Assembly (NCBI RefSeq): GCF_002836205.1
Contig: NZ_PJBE01000012.1
Location: 1 to 64,000, forward strand
DNA: 64,000 nt
From: Shewanella sp. Choline-02u-19
GTDB lineage: Bacteria; Pseudomonadota; Gammaproteobacteria; Enterobacterales; Shewanellaceae
Direction of reading: 5' to 3'
In this document: positions 17,482-26,854 of the stretch, piece after piece
How the letters are laid out: every line of letters begins with the position of its first letter
How positions within the stretch are numbered: the stretch's first letter is position 1
Translations under genes and position numbers: made by a program
Notes under the pieces: model-generated
Seen by the model: the letters and a program-made list of their open reading frames with translations, nothing else
What the model was told of the DNA's origin: nothing
The model's database searches: none

Positions 17482-18321
17482 CTATACCTGCTGTTTGCGG
17501 CTATCGATAAAGCCTTGTAACACGCCGACAAGTAAACCGCCTAGATGTGCGCCATTTGCGATAGAAAGACCGAACATATCGGTAAAACCAAATACTAGCC
17601 ATAGCAACATAAAGCCGATGTAGGCGGGGGGAAGTCCTATTCCAGATTCAGGACGTTTAACGCCCATAATCCAGGTGTAGCCGACCACGGCATATACAAC
17701 CCCAGATAACCCGCCAAAATTAGGGCCCGCCATATAATATTGCAATATGTTAGGTAGAGTGCCGCCAATTAATAAAAGAATAAACAGCGGTTTAAAGCCT
17801 ATTTTATTTTCGATCTTACCGCCTAAGTACCACCACCATAATAAATTAAAGATGATGTGCATTGCGGAAAAGTGGATAAGACTGGGGGTAAATAGTCGCC
17901 AAAATTCACTGAAAGATGCAGGTGAAGTCGCGCCAAAAAATGACAAAGTTTCAAAGATAGGGTTTGCAAAGCCGAGGTTCATTGCGGCATAAATAACAAC
18001 GCAGGTGAAAAACACGCCTAAAGTGAGTGGTCCCGCTCCCGTCAAAAATTGGCTCAGTAATAGTAATTTGGGATTGCCGTAATCTAAATTTGTATGGGTG
18101 TCGCCATAGTCCCATGATGCGGCTAAGTATTTTTCATCATAAGGGTTACTTAGAAAGGCTTGATACTCTTGCTGTACGCGAGCTAGGTGTGGATCATCGT
18201 GCAATACCAGCATAACGCCTTGCTCGGCTGGCACTACTGCGCAGTTTATGTTTTGCCCTTTTAGGTAGTCGATGAGTGCTTGCGCTGCTCTGCTATTGGG
18301 TAAGCTGCCTATCTCTATCAT
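17482..18321 (-). CDS. glpG: Rhomboid intramembrane protease GlpG
   Basis: A 279-residue integral membrane serine protease. The N-terminal cytoplasmic domain (1-~85) precedes six transmembrane segments. The catalytic dyad is Ser206 in GGLSGVVYA and His259 in NGAHLGGLLVG, equivalent to E. coli Ser201 and His254. HxxxN in TM2 (HIIFN) provides the oxyanion residues. It lies downstream of glpE as in other gammaproteobacteria, but the two genes are separated here by a MITE-like element. It could also act on GlyGly-CTERM proteins only if no dedicated rhombosortase exists; that is speculation. Confidence 0.94.
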   Translation of the reverse strand: MIEIGSLPNSRAAQALIDYLKGQNINCAVVPAEQGVMLVLHDDPHLARVQQEYQAFLSNPYDEKYLAASWDYGDTHTNLDYGNPKLLLLSQFLTGAGPLTLGVFFTCVVIYAAMNLGFANPIFETLSFFGATSPASFSEFWRLFTPSLIHFSAMHIIFNLLWWWYLGGKIENKIGFKPLFILLLIGGTLPNILQYYMAGPNFGGLSGVVYAVVGYTWIMGVKRPESGIGLPPAYIGFMLLWLVFGFTDMFGLSIANGAHLGGLLVGVLQGFIDSRKQQV

Positions 18322-18335
18322 CGACCTTTCCTCTT

Positions 18336-18602
18336 ATACCAATTCCACTAAATAGTTGATCATTCAGCGGGAATTAAAATTACTTTAGGCAAGCAAGTGG
18401 GTTGTAGCTAATAGTTATTCTATATCGAAAATCACATGCGTAGTATAAAGTGATTTTAAACCCGCACAACGTGAGCTTCTCAGGACTTTCACTGTTGCGT
18501 TGCATAGCCTTAAAAGGGAATAACCATTTTTTCAACAATGCGCCTAGAATTGAAAGCCCTGAAAGAGCTCTGAATTGAACACATATTTAATGGAACTGGT
18601 AT
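18336..18602. mobile_element. MITE-like element, copy A (267 bp)
   Basis: The element is bounded by terminal inverted repeats of about 32 bp, ATACCAATTCCACTAAATA... against ...TATTTAATGGAACTGGTAT, with several mismatches. It has no coding capacity. It shares the internal block AAAGGGAATAACCATTT and GCGCCTAGAATTGAAAGCCC with the copy at 36764. Relative to that copy it lacks an internal segment of about 45 bp and a shorter one. Its right end overlaps the last base of the glpE stop codon. No transposase is encoded in the window. Confidence 0.85.
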
Positions 18603-18910
18603 TACGCGTTAGCCTGATGCCAAGCACTATAGCCGCCATCCAAGCTATAAACATGATCAAACCCCTGCTCACTTAAATAGGTGGCCGCACTTTGGCTACT
18701 AATCCCATGATAACAGACAACGATAACGGGCTGATCCATATCAGCTTCAGCAATAAAGTGACTGAGGTTTTCGTTATTGAGATTAACAGCAGCGTCAATG
18801 TGTCCAGCTTCGAAGCTCGCGGCATCTCTTATATCGACAATCTGTAAATCGGCGGCGGCTTCCTGCATATGAATAAGTTGGTTGATACTTAAGTGTTGAA
18901 AAGCTGACAT
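18602..18910 (-). CDS. glpE: Thiosulfate sulfurtransferase GlpE
   Basis: A single-domain rhodanese of 102 residues, expected to transfer sulfane sulfur from thiosulfate to cyanide or thiols such as thioredoxin; cytoplasmic. The active-site loop CYHGISS puts the catalytic cysteine at residue 66 (E. coli Cys65). VDIRDAASFEAGHIDAAVN is the rhodanese signature. The stop codon abuts the MITE-like element that separates it from glpG. A terminator lies just upstream, after tdh, so it probably has its own promoter or depends on read-through. Confidence 0.93.
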   Translation of the reverse strand: MSAFQHLSINQLIHMQEAAADLQIVDIRDAASFEAGHIDAAVNLNNENLSHFIAEADMDQPVIVVCYHGISSQSAATYLSEQGFDHVYSLDGGYSAWHQANA

Positions 18911-18934
18911 AGGAAACCTGTAGTGATAGTGGAA

Positions 18935-18964
18935 TAAAAAGGGGCTGACATTACTGTTAGCCCC
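18935..18964 (-). terminator. Terminator after tdh
   Basis: GGGGCTAACA...TGTCAGCCCC read on the minus strand (18964-18941), followed by a T-run (18940-18936). It is 11 bp past the tdh stop. Confidence 0.8.
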
Positions 18965-18974
18965 ATAGGACTAA

Positions 18975-20000
18975 CTAGTCCCAGTTTAAGATGACTTTTC
19001 CTGATTGGCCTGAACGCATAGCGTCAAAACCTTGTTGGAAATCATCAATCTTAAAGTGATGAGTAATAATAGGAGATAAATCTAAGCCTGACTGGATTAA
19101 GCTTGCCATCTTGTACCAGGTTTCAAACATCTCACGGCCATAAATACCTTTGATGATTAATCCTTTAAAGATCACTTTGCTCCAATCAATCGCCATCTCG
19201 CCACCTGGAATACCCAACATGGCGACTTTACCGCCATGGTTCATAGTGTCGAGCATTGAGTGAAATGCAGCGGGTACGCCCGACATTTCAAGACCGACAT
19301 CGAACCCTTCGGTCATGCCAAGTTCGCTCATAACGTCATCTAAGCTTTCTTTAGCAACGTTGACTGCACGAGTCGCGCCCATTTTTTCGGCGAGCTCGAG
19401 GCGATAGTCATTAACGTCGGTGATTACCACGTGGCGCGCACCAACATGGCGACATACTGCGGCAGCCATAATCCCAATAGGACCGGCACCGGTGATTAAT
19501 ACATCTTCACCGACAAGGTCGAATGACAATGCGGTATGAACAGCATTACCAAAGGGGTCAAAGATAGACGCTAAATCGTCAGAGATATCATCAGGGATCT
19601 TAAAAGCGTTAAACGCTGGGATCACTAAATATTCAGCAAAAGCCCCTTCTCGGTTTACACCAACGCCTGAAGTGTTACGGCATAAATGGGTGCGACCACC
19701 GCGACAATTACGGCAATGACCACAGGTTATATGACCTTCACCCGAGACTCGGTCACCAATAGTAAAACCACGTACTTCTTGGCCCATCTCGACGACTTCA
19801 CCCACATATTCGTGGCCGACAACCATAGGCACGGGAATGGTGTTCTGTGCCCATTCGTCCCAGTTGTAGATATGAACATCAGTACCGCAAATAGCTGTTT
19901 TGCGGATCTTAATCAGTAGATCGTTGTGTCCCATTTCAGGTTTAGGAGCATCAACCATCCAGATGCCTTCTTCAGGCTTTAATTTGCTAAGCGCTTTCAT
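18975..20000 (-). CDS. tdh: L-threonine 3-dehydrogenase
   Basis: A zinc-dependent medium-chain dehydrogenase, 341 residues, same length as E. coli Tdh. It oxidises threonine to 2-amino-3-ketobutyrate with NAD+. Visible features are catalytic Cys38 (CGTDVHIY), GHEYVGEV, the structural zinc loop CGHCRNCRGGRTHLC, and the Rossmann motif GAGPIGIMAA. It lies 89 bp downstream of kbl in a conserved two-gene operon; Kbl consumes its product. Confidence 0.97.
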   Translation of the reverse strand: MKALSKLKPEEGIWMVDAPKPEMGHNDLLIKIRKTAICGTDVHIYNWDEWAQNTIPVPMVVGHEYVGEVVEMGQEVRGFTIGDRVSGEGHITCGHCRNCRGGRTHLCRNTSGVGVNREGAFAEYLVIPAFNAFKIPDDISDDLASIFDPFGNAVHTALSFDLVGEDVLITGAGPIGIMAAAVCRHVGARHVVITDVNDYRLELAEKMGATRAVNVAKESLDDVMSELGMTEGFDVGLEMSGVPAAFHSMLDTMNHGGKVAMLGIPGGEMAIDWSKVIFKGLIIKGIYGREMFETWYKMASLIQSGLDLSPIITHHFKIDDFQQGFDAMRSGQSGKVILNWD

Positions 20001-20089
20001 CTTATGACCTATGACAGACCACTCAGTTGCAGTCTGTTAAATTGATTCAACTAGGGTGACAACATCGTGTGACCCTATTTGGTTTAATT

Positions 20090-21286
20090 CTAGCTGATAA
20101 TACCCATCTCTTTAGCGATACGGGTGAAGGCTTCGATTGCTTTGTCGATTTGCGCTTTAGTGTGCGCGGCTGACATTTGAGTACGAATACGTGCTTGGCC
20201 TTTTGGTACCACAGGGAAAGAGAAGCCAACGACGTAGATTTTTTCTGCGAGTAGACGATTAGCAAAATCACCCGCAATTTTGGCGTCGCCAATCATTACT
20301 GGAATAATGGCATGATCGGCGCCCCCAAGCGTAAAGCCTGCTGCTGACATCTTCTCACGGAAATAACGACTGTTTTCCCAAACGGCTTCACGTAAATCTT
20401 GACCTGTTTTGAGCATTTCAAGAACATGAATCGATGCGGTAACAATTGAAGGAGCCAACGAGTTAGAGAAGAGGTATGGGCGTGAACGTTGGCGTAACCA
20501 TTCAACAACCTCTTTCTTAGCAGAAGTGAATCCACCTGAAGCCCCACCAAGTGCTTTACCTAAAGTACCGGTAATAATGTCTACACGGTCCATCACATCG
20601 CAAAATTCGTGGGTGCCGCGACCTTCTTGACCAACAAAGCCAACAGCGTGTGAGTCATCAACCATTACCAGCGCATCGTACTTGTCTGCAAGATCGCATA
20701 CGCCTTTGAGGTTAGCGATGACGCCATCCATTGAAAATACACCGTCAGTCGCAATCAGGATATTACGTGCACCGGCTTCTTTAGCGGCTTTTAGTTGCGT
20801 CTCAAGATCGGCCATATCATTGTTGGCATAACGGAAGCGCTTGGCTTTACATAAACGCACACCATCAATGATTGATGCATGGTTAAGTGCATCAGAGACA
20901 ATCGCGTCTTCTGCACTTAACAGTGTCTCAAACAAACCAGCATTAGCATCAAAGCATGAAGAGTAAAGAATGGTATCTTCCATGCCAAGGAAAGCGCTTA
21001 AACTGGCTTCCAGTTGCTTATGGATATCCTGTGTGCCACAGATAAATCGTACTGATGCCATGCCAAAACCGTGGGCATCAAGCCCGCCATGGGCAGCTTT
21101 AATCAACTCAGGGTGATTAGCCAAACCTAAGTAGTTATTGGCACAAAAGTTAATGACTTGGTCGCCATTAACCTCAATTGCTGTTTGTTGAGGAGAAACA
21201 ATTACGCGTTCACTCTTATAAAGGCCTTCTGCTTTTACATCGGTAATTTGTTGATTTATTTGGTCGTAGAATGAGGTCTTTGACAC
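20090..21286 (-). CDS. kbl: 2-amino-3-ketobutyrate CoA ligase
   Basis: A PLP enzyme of 398 residues that splits 2-amino-3-ketobutyrate with CoA into glycine and acetyl-CoA, the second step of threonine breakdown. The PLP lysine is Lys244 in TGTLGKALGG; DDSHAVGFVG and the SNALAPS-like SNSLAPS are alpha-oxoamine synthase motifs. First gene of the kbl-tdh operon. AAGGAG lies 5-10 nt before the ATG. Confidence 0.97.
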   Translation of the reverse strand: MSKTSFYDQINQQITDVKAEGLYKSERVIVSPQQTAIEVNGDQVINFCANNYLGLANHPELIKAAHGGLDAHGFGMASVRFICGTQDIHKQLEASLSAFLGMEDTILYSSCFDANAGLFETLLSAEDAIVSDALNHASIIDGVRLCKAKRFRYANNDMADLETQLKAAKEAGARNILIATDGVFSMDGVIANLKGVCDLADKYDALVMVDDSHAVGFVGQEGRGTHEFCDVMDRVDIITGTLGKALGGASGGFTSAKKEVVEWLRQRSRPYLFSNSLAPSIVTASIHVLEMLKTGQDLREAVWENSRYFREKMSAAGFTLGGADHAIIPVMIGDAKIAGDFANRLLAEKIYVVGFSFPVVPKGQARIRTQMSAAHTKAQIDKAIEAFTRIAKEMGIIS

Positions 21287-21472
21287 CTAAATTCTCCTTA
21301 ATTAGTATTGTTTTGATTATTGGAGTGGCGGCATTTTAACCTTAAACAGCCCAGCCCCACAGCCTTTTTTTAGCAGCGCTAGCGAGATAAGTTAGATTAG
21401 GGCTACTGTATGTTTCAGATTAGTTAAACTAATTGTTTGTTTTGTATTTTAGTGCTTGAGGTCGCCATATTC

Positions 21473-21664
21473 ATGAATTCGTGTCGTTGGCTGTTTCATA
21501 GGGCGCTTAGATTTGCACTTGAACGTGCCGCCGTCCAAAATTTAATGCCAACAGAGGTCATTATGGCTAATGAGAAGCCAATGCCTTGGCTGCTTAATGA
21601 CAAGGATACGTTAATTCAAAAGTTACTTTTTGCAAAAATGGCATCAAGTAAGATATTGCGATAG
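21473..21664 (+). CDS. Small hypothetical protein
   Basis: A 63-residue ORF between kbl (divergent) and the TetR gene (convergent, 12 bp away). The N-terminal part is basic and amphipathic (CRWLFHRALRFALERA) and the C-terminal part is MANEKPMPWLLNDKD. No domain is recognised. A second ATG at 21562 follows AGAGG and could give a 33-residue product. Protein-like composition and the tight fit between neighbours are the only support. Confidence 0.35.
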   Translation: MNSCRWLFHRALRFALERAAVQNLMPTEVIMANEKPMPWLLNDKDTLIQKLLFAKMASSKILR

Positions 21665-21676
21665 CACCTTATTAAA

Positions 21677-22342
21677 CTAAGAGGGTGTACTTGTACTGAG
21701 CGCCATTGACCGGTAGTACTCTTCAAGCCTTTCAAATGTGGCGGTAGAATTCGGAGTAGAATAGGCTTTGAATATCATGATCACCCTAAGCAGCCCTTCA
21801 TATAGTGACTCTTTAGTGATTGAGCCGATACAAGACTGTGTTTGGGTCAGTTTATAGCTTATCCAGAAGCTAACCAGCATTTTAATGGTATCAGCAAGCG
21901 GGGCTATATTTTCTTCATTAATCGCTAAAAAACCATCTTGAGTCAGTTTTATAAGGACACTGCTAGAGCGTGCTAAAACGTCTTGTTGCGCCTGTAAATA
22001 TCGATTTTTTAACGCTTCATCGCGGCTAAGAATGTCTGCAAGGTTGGCATACATAAAGCGGAACTGCCATAAGGTGTAGAACATCGCATCAAAGTAACCG
22101 ACCAAGAGATCGACATCGACCTCTTTGTCTACGTAGGGCTGAAAGCCTGATTCTAAATGTTGCTCATAGAGACTGAAAATGGAACGGATGATGTCTTCTT
22201 TATTACGGAAGTGATAATAGAGGTTACCTGGACTAATATTTAGGTGGGCTGCAATATGATTGGTTGTGATAGCTCTTTCGCCATGCTGATTAAATAACTC
22301 CAAGCTGGCTTGTACGATTTTGTCACGGGTTTTCATATTCAT
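21677..22342 (-). CDS. TetR family transcriptional regulator
   Basis: A 221-residue regulator. The TetR helix-turn-helix spans about residues 5-50: RDKIVQASLELFNQHGERAITTNHIAAHLNISPGNLYYHF. The rest is an all-helical ligand/dimer domain; TetR_C-type motif FWISYKLTQTQ is visible. It is divergent from waaA, with 172 bp between, so autoregulation and perhaps control of waaA are possible. The ligand is unknown. Confidence 0.9.
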   Translation of the reverse strand: MNMKTRDKIVQASLELFNQHGERAITTNHIAAHLNISPGNLYYHFRNKEDIIRSIFSLYEQHLESGFQPYVDKEVDVDLLVGYFDAMFYTLWQFRFMYANLADILSRDEALKNRYLQAQQDVLARSSSVLIKLTQDGFLAINEENIAPLADTIKMLVSFWISYKLTQTQSCIGSITKESLYEGLLRVIMIFKAYSTPNSTATFERLEEYYRSMALSTSTPS

Positions 22343-22514
22343 CCTAAATGATTAATATCCACGAAATCGCCAAGCTTAGTGAATGTTTTGCTTGGCAATC
22401 TAAAATGCGAGAGCAACTCTACATATTCGCGATTATGCATCTACGTTAAGTTATGACTATCATGTTAGCATTGATGTCATTCTTCAAGTAAAAATCACTA
22501 AAGTAAAAAAATTC

Positions 22515-23786
22515 ATGAATCGCAGCCTTTATTCCGCTTTGCTCTACCTCATTTTGCCGCTGTTATTGGTCTACCTCGCTGTACGTGCTTTTAAAAGCCC
22601 CGATTACCGCAGTCGTTGGAATGAACGATTTGGCTTTAAAGGCTTACAACAAACTGATCTGTTACTACATTGTGTTTCAATGGGAGAGACCATCGCGGCG
22701 ATCCCGTTGATAAAACAGATCCAAGCGAACTACCCACACTTAACGATTACGGTAACAACAACCAGCCCAACAGGATCTGCTGCAGTGTTACGCGCGTTTA
22801 GTGATGAGGTACAGCATTGTTATTTACCCTTTGATTTGGCTTGGTGTAGCAGGCGGTTTGTAACGCAAGTGGCACCGAAAACCTGCATCATTATGGAAAC
22901 AGAGCTTTGGCCCAACTTAATTCATTATCTAAAGTGTAATAACAGCAAAGTGTTACTGGCCAATGCTCGATTATCGCAAAAATCTGCTGATGCTTATCAA
23001 AAACGCCCCCACTTGAACTTGCCAATGCTACAAAGCTTAGATGCAATCGCTGCTCAGTCAGAGCAAGCCGCAGCTCGTTTTATTGAGCTCGGTGTCAACA
23101 AAGACAAGGTGACGGTATGTGGCAGTCTGAAATTTGAGTTAGATGTGGCACCCGCACGCATTGAAGCCGCGAAGGCTGTGCGTGAGGGCTGGCAAGCAGA
23201 GCATCGGCCTATTTGGGTGGCGGGGTCTGTTCACCCTGGAGAGTTTGAGCTAATGCTACAAGCGCATCAAAGAGTCATGCAGCACTATCCAACAGCATTG
23301 ATGGTGATGGTGCCGCGGCACCCTGAGCAGTTTGATACCGCCGTTACCGCCGTAAAGCAAGCCAATATGCTGGTGGCTCGACGTAGCCTTAACGATGATG
23401 TGACAGCACAAACACAAATTGTCGTTGGCGATACGATGGGGGAACTACTGACGTTGTATGCCGCGGGCGATCAAGCTTTTGTCGGCGGCACTTTAATCGA
23501 GGGAGGGGGACATAACCCTTTGGAGCCAGCAGCGGTAGGTTTACCTGTTTTTGTAGGGCCTCACCATTGGGACTTCAAAGAGATCACTCAGCTGTTACAA
23601 AATGAAGGTGCATTGCAAATTGTTGATGCAAGTGAGCCATTAGCTCAGATGTTAATTGAATTTTTCGGCAATAAGCAGGCTTATACAATAGCGAGCAATG
23701 CTGCTAAGAAAGTGGTCGCAGACAACCGAGGCGCGCTGAAAAAGCAGTTTGCGCTGGTTGAATCACTGATTAATCGTAACGTTTAA
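22515..23786 (+). CDS. waaA: 3-deoxy-D-manno-octulosonic acid transferase
   Basis: A GT30 enzyme that adds Kdo (or 8-amino-Kdo in Shewanella) from the CMP sugar to the lipid A precursor; inner-membrane anchored. 423 residues, usual length. An N-terminal helix (~5-25) is followed by the catalytic SMGET (Glu60 region), METELWPN, the GT-B linker CGSLKFE and the nucleotide-binding GGTLIEGGGHNPLEPA. A Kdo kinase gene lies directly downstream and convergent, which is the pattern in species whose WaaA adds a single Kdo. Confidence 0.96.
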   Translation: MNRSLYSALLYLILPLLLVYLAVRAFKSPDYRSRWNERFGFKGLQQTDLLLHCVSMGETIAAIPLIKQIQANYPHLTITVTTTSPTGSAAVLRAFSDEVQHCYLPFDLAWCSRRFVTQVAPKTCIIMETELWPNLIHYLKCNNSKVLLANARLSQKSADAYQKRPHLNLPMLQSLDAIAAQSEQAAARFIELGVNKDKVTVCGSLKFELDVAPARIEAAKAVREGWQAEHRPIWVAGSVHPGEFELMLQAHQRVMQHYPTALMVMVPRHPEQFDTAVTAVKQANMLVARRSLNDDVTAQTQIVVGDTMGELLTLYAAGDQAFVGGTLIEGGGHNPLEPAAVGLPVFVGPHHWDFKEITQLLQNEGALQIVDASEPLAQMLIEFFGNKQAYTIASNAAKKVVADNRGALKKQFALVESLINRNV

Positions 23787-23828
23787 TGCCAATTGCATTA
23801 AGTGTAAGTAAGCGATGTACGGCTCTGC

Positions 23829-24563
23829 TTACTTACTGGCTAATGCGCTGTGATAAGCTCTATGCAGGTGCTGCCAATCAGCCTCGGTAAAGGCCAGTTG
23901 TGGCAATTTGGCCAGCTCTTTTCTAAATGAACGCAGTAAACGGTCTAAATTGGCGCGTTGCCAATTCGCCTTAGGCGTTCTTATTTCACCACGATCAAAA
24001 TCGATTAAATAGAATTTCTCTGCGGTAATGAGTATATTCTTAGCATTCAAATCGGCGTGGTATACACCGTGATGATGAAAACGAGCAATACATTGCCCTA
24101 AAGATTGCCATTGCTCAGCGGTCATAGCTGTCTTACTTAACCTAGCGACTAAATCTTCAGCTCCATCCACTCGCTCAATTATCAAGTCCGCGCGATACCA
24201 CAGCCCATTACGTTCTACATTAGCAGCGATGGGTTTGGGCACTGGAAACCCTTGTTGGTATAAATTTTCGAGTAAAGTGAGTTCAGCGACTGCACGGGTA
24301 TTTTTGAGGCTGGTGAAAAAATATTGATCACGACTGACTTTTTCAATAAGTCCACCACGATAATAATGGCGCAGTACCCACTGCTGCTGCGTGGGATCTA
24401 GCTTGCTGGCATCGACAAACCAAGTGGTATAACGGCCTTTAGATGATCCAGTTACCGCGGAGTGTCCACGCCAAAAATCCACATCAAACCAAGTGACTTC
24501 AATTTCTTGAGGTGTTTGTTCACAATAAGTGATGCTGCCAGTGGCTGTTTTTTTAAACTTCAT
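23829..24563 (-). CDS. kdkA: 3-deoxy-D-manno-octulosonic acid kinase
   Basis: A 244-residue lipopolysaccharide kinase of the Kdo/WaaP family that phosphorylates the Kdo residue of lipid A-Kdo. Kinase-like motifs are LRHYYRGGLIEKV (Gly-rich region), AELTLLENL, the catalytic loop YHADLNAKNIL and the DFG equivalent LIDFDRGEIR. Convergent with waaA across a perfect 10-bp inverted repeat (23804-23836) that overlaps its stop codon and may act as a terminator. Confidence 0.93.
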   Translation of the reverse strand: MKFKKTATGSITYCEQTPQEIEVTWFDVDFWRGHSAVTGSSKGRYTTWFVDASKLDPTQQQWVLRHYYRGGLIEKVSRDQYFFTSLKNTRAVAELTLLENLYQQGFPVPKPIAANVERNGLWYRADLIIERVDGAEDLVARLSKTAMTAEQWQSLGQCIARFHHHGVYHADLNAKNILITAEKFYLIDFDRGEIRTPKANWQRANLDRLLRSFRKELAKLPQLAFTEADWQHLHRAYHSALASK

Positions 24564-24647
24564 AGATAGAATTGTACGCTAAAGCGTGGAACCTGCAGCC
24601 ATTCTACATTAAGATCGGTAGATTACGCCAAACAACCTTCGAGCATT

Positions 24648-25709
24648 ATGAGCCCAAGTAACCACGCCGAACCGCTAGATTTAACCAATGCTCAGTCTTT
24701 GTGCTTGCTGCGGCTATCCGCCATTGGCGATGTATGCCATGCCGTGGCGATGGTGCAAGCGATTCAGCGACGTTATCCTGATCTTCAAATTACTTGGATT
24801 CTGGGTAAAATTGAATATCAGCTATTAAAACACCTCCCTGGGGTGGAGTTTGTCATTTTTGATAAATCGCAAGGCTGGCGCAGCTACTTTAATTTAAAGC
24901 GTGCACTTAAAGGCAAGAAGTTTGATGTGTTGTTGCACATGCAAATAGCCCTTAGGGCGACGATTGCATCTTTGGCTATATCGGCAAAATTACGTATCGG
25001 CTTCGATCGATTTAGAGCAAAAGAGGGTCAGTGGTTAGTGACTAATCACCGAATTAAGCCACAATCCACCCCGCACGTACTTGAAGGATTTATGGGATTT
25101 GCGAAAGCTGTTGGCGTTACCGATCTTACTCCATGTTGGAATATTCCTGTGTTAGCAGCTGATACTGAGTTTGCCGAGGCGCTTATCCCAAACGCCAGTT
25201 CGGTATTGGTTATTTGCGCTGCCGCGAGTAAAGCCGAACGTAACTGGTTACCTGAGCGCTATGCGGCAGTGGCGGATCATGCTGTGGAGAAGGGCTATCG
25301 AGTCATCTTATGTGGCGGACCGACACCACTTGAGCGAGTGCTTGCTGATAATATTCAAACTGCGGCTAAATCTGAGCTTGAAAACCAAGTGGGTAAAACC
25401 TCACTGTTGCAACTTTTAGCAATATTGAAACAGGCGAGTGTCGTGCTCGCGCCTGATACGGGCCCTGCTCATATGGCGGTAACCCAAGGGACGCCAGTCA
25501 TTGGGCTGTATGCACATTCAAATCCTGGCCGAACAGGTCCTTATACCTGTTTAGATTCAGTTGTCAGTGTTTATCAGCAGGTTATTGCCGAGCAAAAGCA
25601 AGGTGATATTCCGTGGGGGATGAGAGCGAAAGGTGCGCACTTGATGGAATTAATTAGTGTTGACAGCGTTATTTGCGAACTAGATTTGTTGTTGGATAAA
25701 CAGGACTAG
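24648..25709 (+). CDS. Glycosyltransferase family 9 (heptosyltransferase-like)
   Basis: A 353-residue GT-B enzyme of family 9, which adds heptose or related sugars to the LPS inner core. It matches LLRLSAIGDVCHAVAMVQA at the N-terminus (ADP-heptose:LPS motif), KLRIGFDRFRAKEG, and the C-terminal APDTGPAHMAVTQGTPVIGLYAHSNPGRTGPY. It starts the plus-strand glycosyltransferase run (five genes to 30042). Which heptose position it fills cannot be told from the sequence. Confidence 0.9.
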   Translation: MSPSNHAEPLDLTNAQSLCLLRLSAIGDVCHAVAMVQAIQRRYPDLQITWILGKIEYQLLKHLPGVEFVIFDKSQGWRSYFNLKRALKGKKFDVLLHMQIALRATIASLAISAKLRIGFDRFRAKEGQWLVTNHRIKPQSTPHVLEGFMGFAKAVGVTDLTPCWNIPVLAADTEFAEALIPNASSVLVICAAASKAERNWLPERYAAVADHAVEKGYRVILCGGPTPLERVLADNIQTAAKSELENQVGKTSLLQLLAILKQASVVLAPDTGPAHMAVTQGTPVIGLYAHSNPGRTGPYTCLDSVVSVYQQVIAEQKQGDIPWGMRAKGAHLMELISVDSVICELDLLLDKQD

Positions 25710-25756
25710 TGGTTTTTTGTTAGTATGATGCGCTAGCATTTTGCTTTTGTCGTCTG

Positions 25757-26854
25757 ATGAGTAAATCAATGACCCTATCTGCTCCAAAGTTTTTGTTTGT
25801 CCCTGTGTCTTCAGCTGAAGGCGTTGGGGAGTATATGCGCTCGTTGATTGTCGCCAATGAGGTGAAGCAACGCTGGCCGGAGGCTCATATTCAATTTATT
25901 TTGAGTCGCCACGCGCCTTATTCTTCAACGTGCCCATATCCTGTGGCGCTTTTAGACGATACCCCTACAAAAAACATTAAAGCAGTGAATGACTTCATCT
26001 CTTACTATATGCCTGACTTTGTTATTTTTGATGCATCGGGTCGTCGCTCACAATTAGCTCATGCCAATAAGTTGGGTTGCAAAGTCATATTTATAAGTCA
26101 GCATAAGCGTAAGCGCAGTCGAGGCATGAAAATACTGCGTGCGCGGGTGACGGATAGCCATTGGGTGGTGCAGCCTCAATTTGTTATTGGTGATATTAGT
26201 TGGTTAGATCAACTAAAACTAAAATTAATAGCGAAAGCAGAACCTAAAGTCATTGGGCCCATTTTTGTTAACCCTAGTGAACATAGACAAGCAGAATCGT
26301 TAGCCCGTTATGGTTTAACTAAAGGGCACTTTATTTTGCTAAACGCAGGCTCTGGTGGACACAAAATTGGCAATGGTTACGCGATCGAAGAGTTTGCGAG
26401 AGCGGCCGCGAGTATTTACCAGACCACACAAATCCCTTGTGTGATTGTGTACGGACCGAGTTACCCCCATGACATTCCCTTAGTTGAAGGCGTTATCGCG
26501 ATTAAAACGCTCAGTCATGAAGCGCTAATTGATCTACTTGATGCAGCAAAAGTGGCCGTGTTAAGTGGCGGTGATACGTTATTACAGGCTATAGCACTAA
26601 AGAAAGTGACCTTATCTATCGCAGTCGCTAAAGATCAAAATTATCGCGTTAAAGTCTGTAAAGAGGCTGGTTTTACCATAAGTTCTGAGCTAAATGCACA
26701 ACTGATGACTGAGCACTTAATAACGTTAATTAAAACAGATAATGAACTCGCACTGCAGTCAGCACTTGCGATGTGTGATTGTGAAAACGGATTAGATATT
26801 GGCATGACTATAATAAGCGATTTATTTCATTCTAAATTTGGAGCTTGGCAATGA
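25757..26854 (+). CDS. Predicted GT-B glycosyltransferase, MurG-like C-terminus
   Basis: A 365-residue protein with a GT-B look. The N-terminus FLFVPVSSAEGVGEYMRS resembles a family-28-type acceptor domain start. The C-terminal half has LNAGSGGHKIGNGYAIEEFARAA and SGGDTLLQAIALKK, close to the donor-binding motif of MurG/GT28 and PseG-like proteins. No family assignment is certain. Its stop overlaps the start of the next gene (ATGA), so they are translationally coupled. Context points to LPS core or O-antigen assembly. Confidence 0.7.
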   Translation: MSKSMTLSAPKFLFVPVSSAEGVGEYMRSLIVANEVKQRWPEAHIQFILSRHAPYSSTCPYPVALLDDTPTKNIKAVNDFISYYMPDFVIFDASGRRSQLAHANKLGCKVIFISQHKRKRSRGMKILRARVTDSHWVVQPQFVIGDISWLDQLKLKLIAKAEPKVIGPIFVNPSEHRQAESLARYGLTKGHFILLNAGSGGHKIGNGYAIEEFARAAASIYQTTQIPCVIVYGPSYPHDIPLVEGVIAIKTLSHEALIDLLDAAKVAVLSGGDTLLQAIALKKVTLSIAVAKDQNYRVKVCKEAGFTISSELNAQLMTEHLITLIKTDNELALQSALAMCDCENGLDIGMTIISDLFHSKFGAWQ

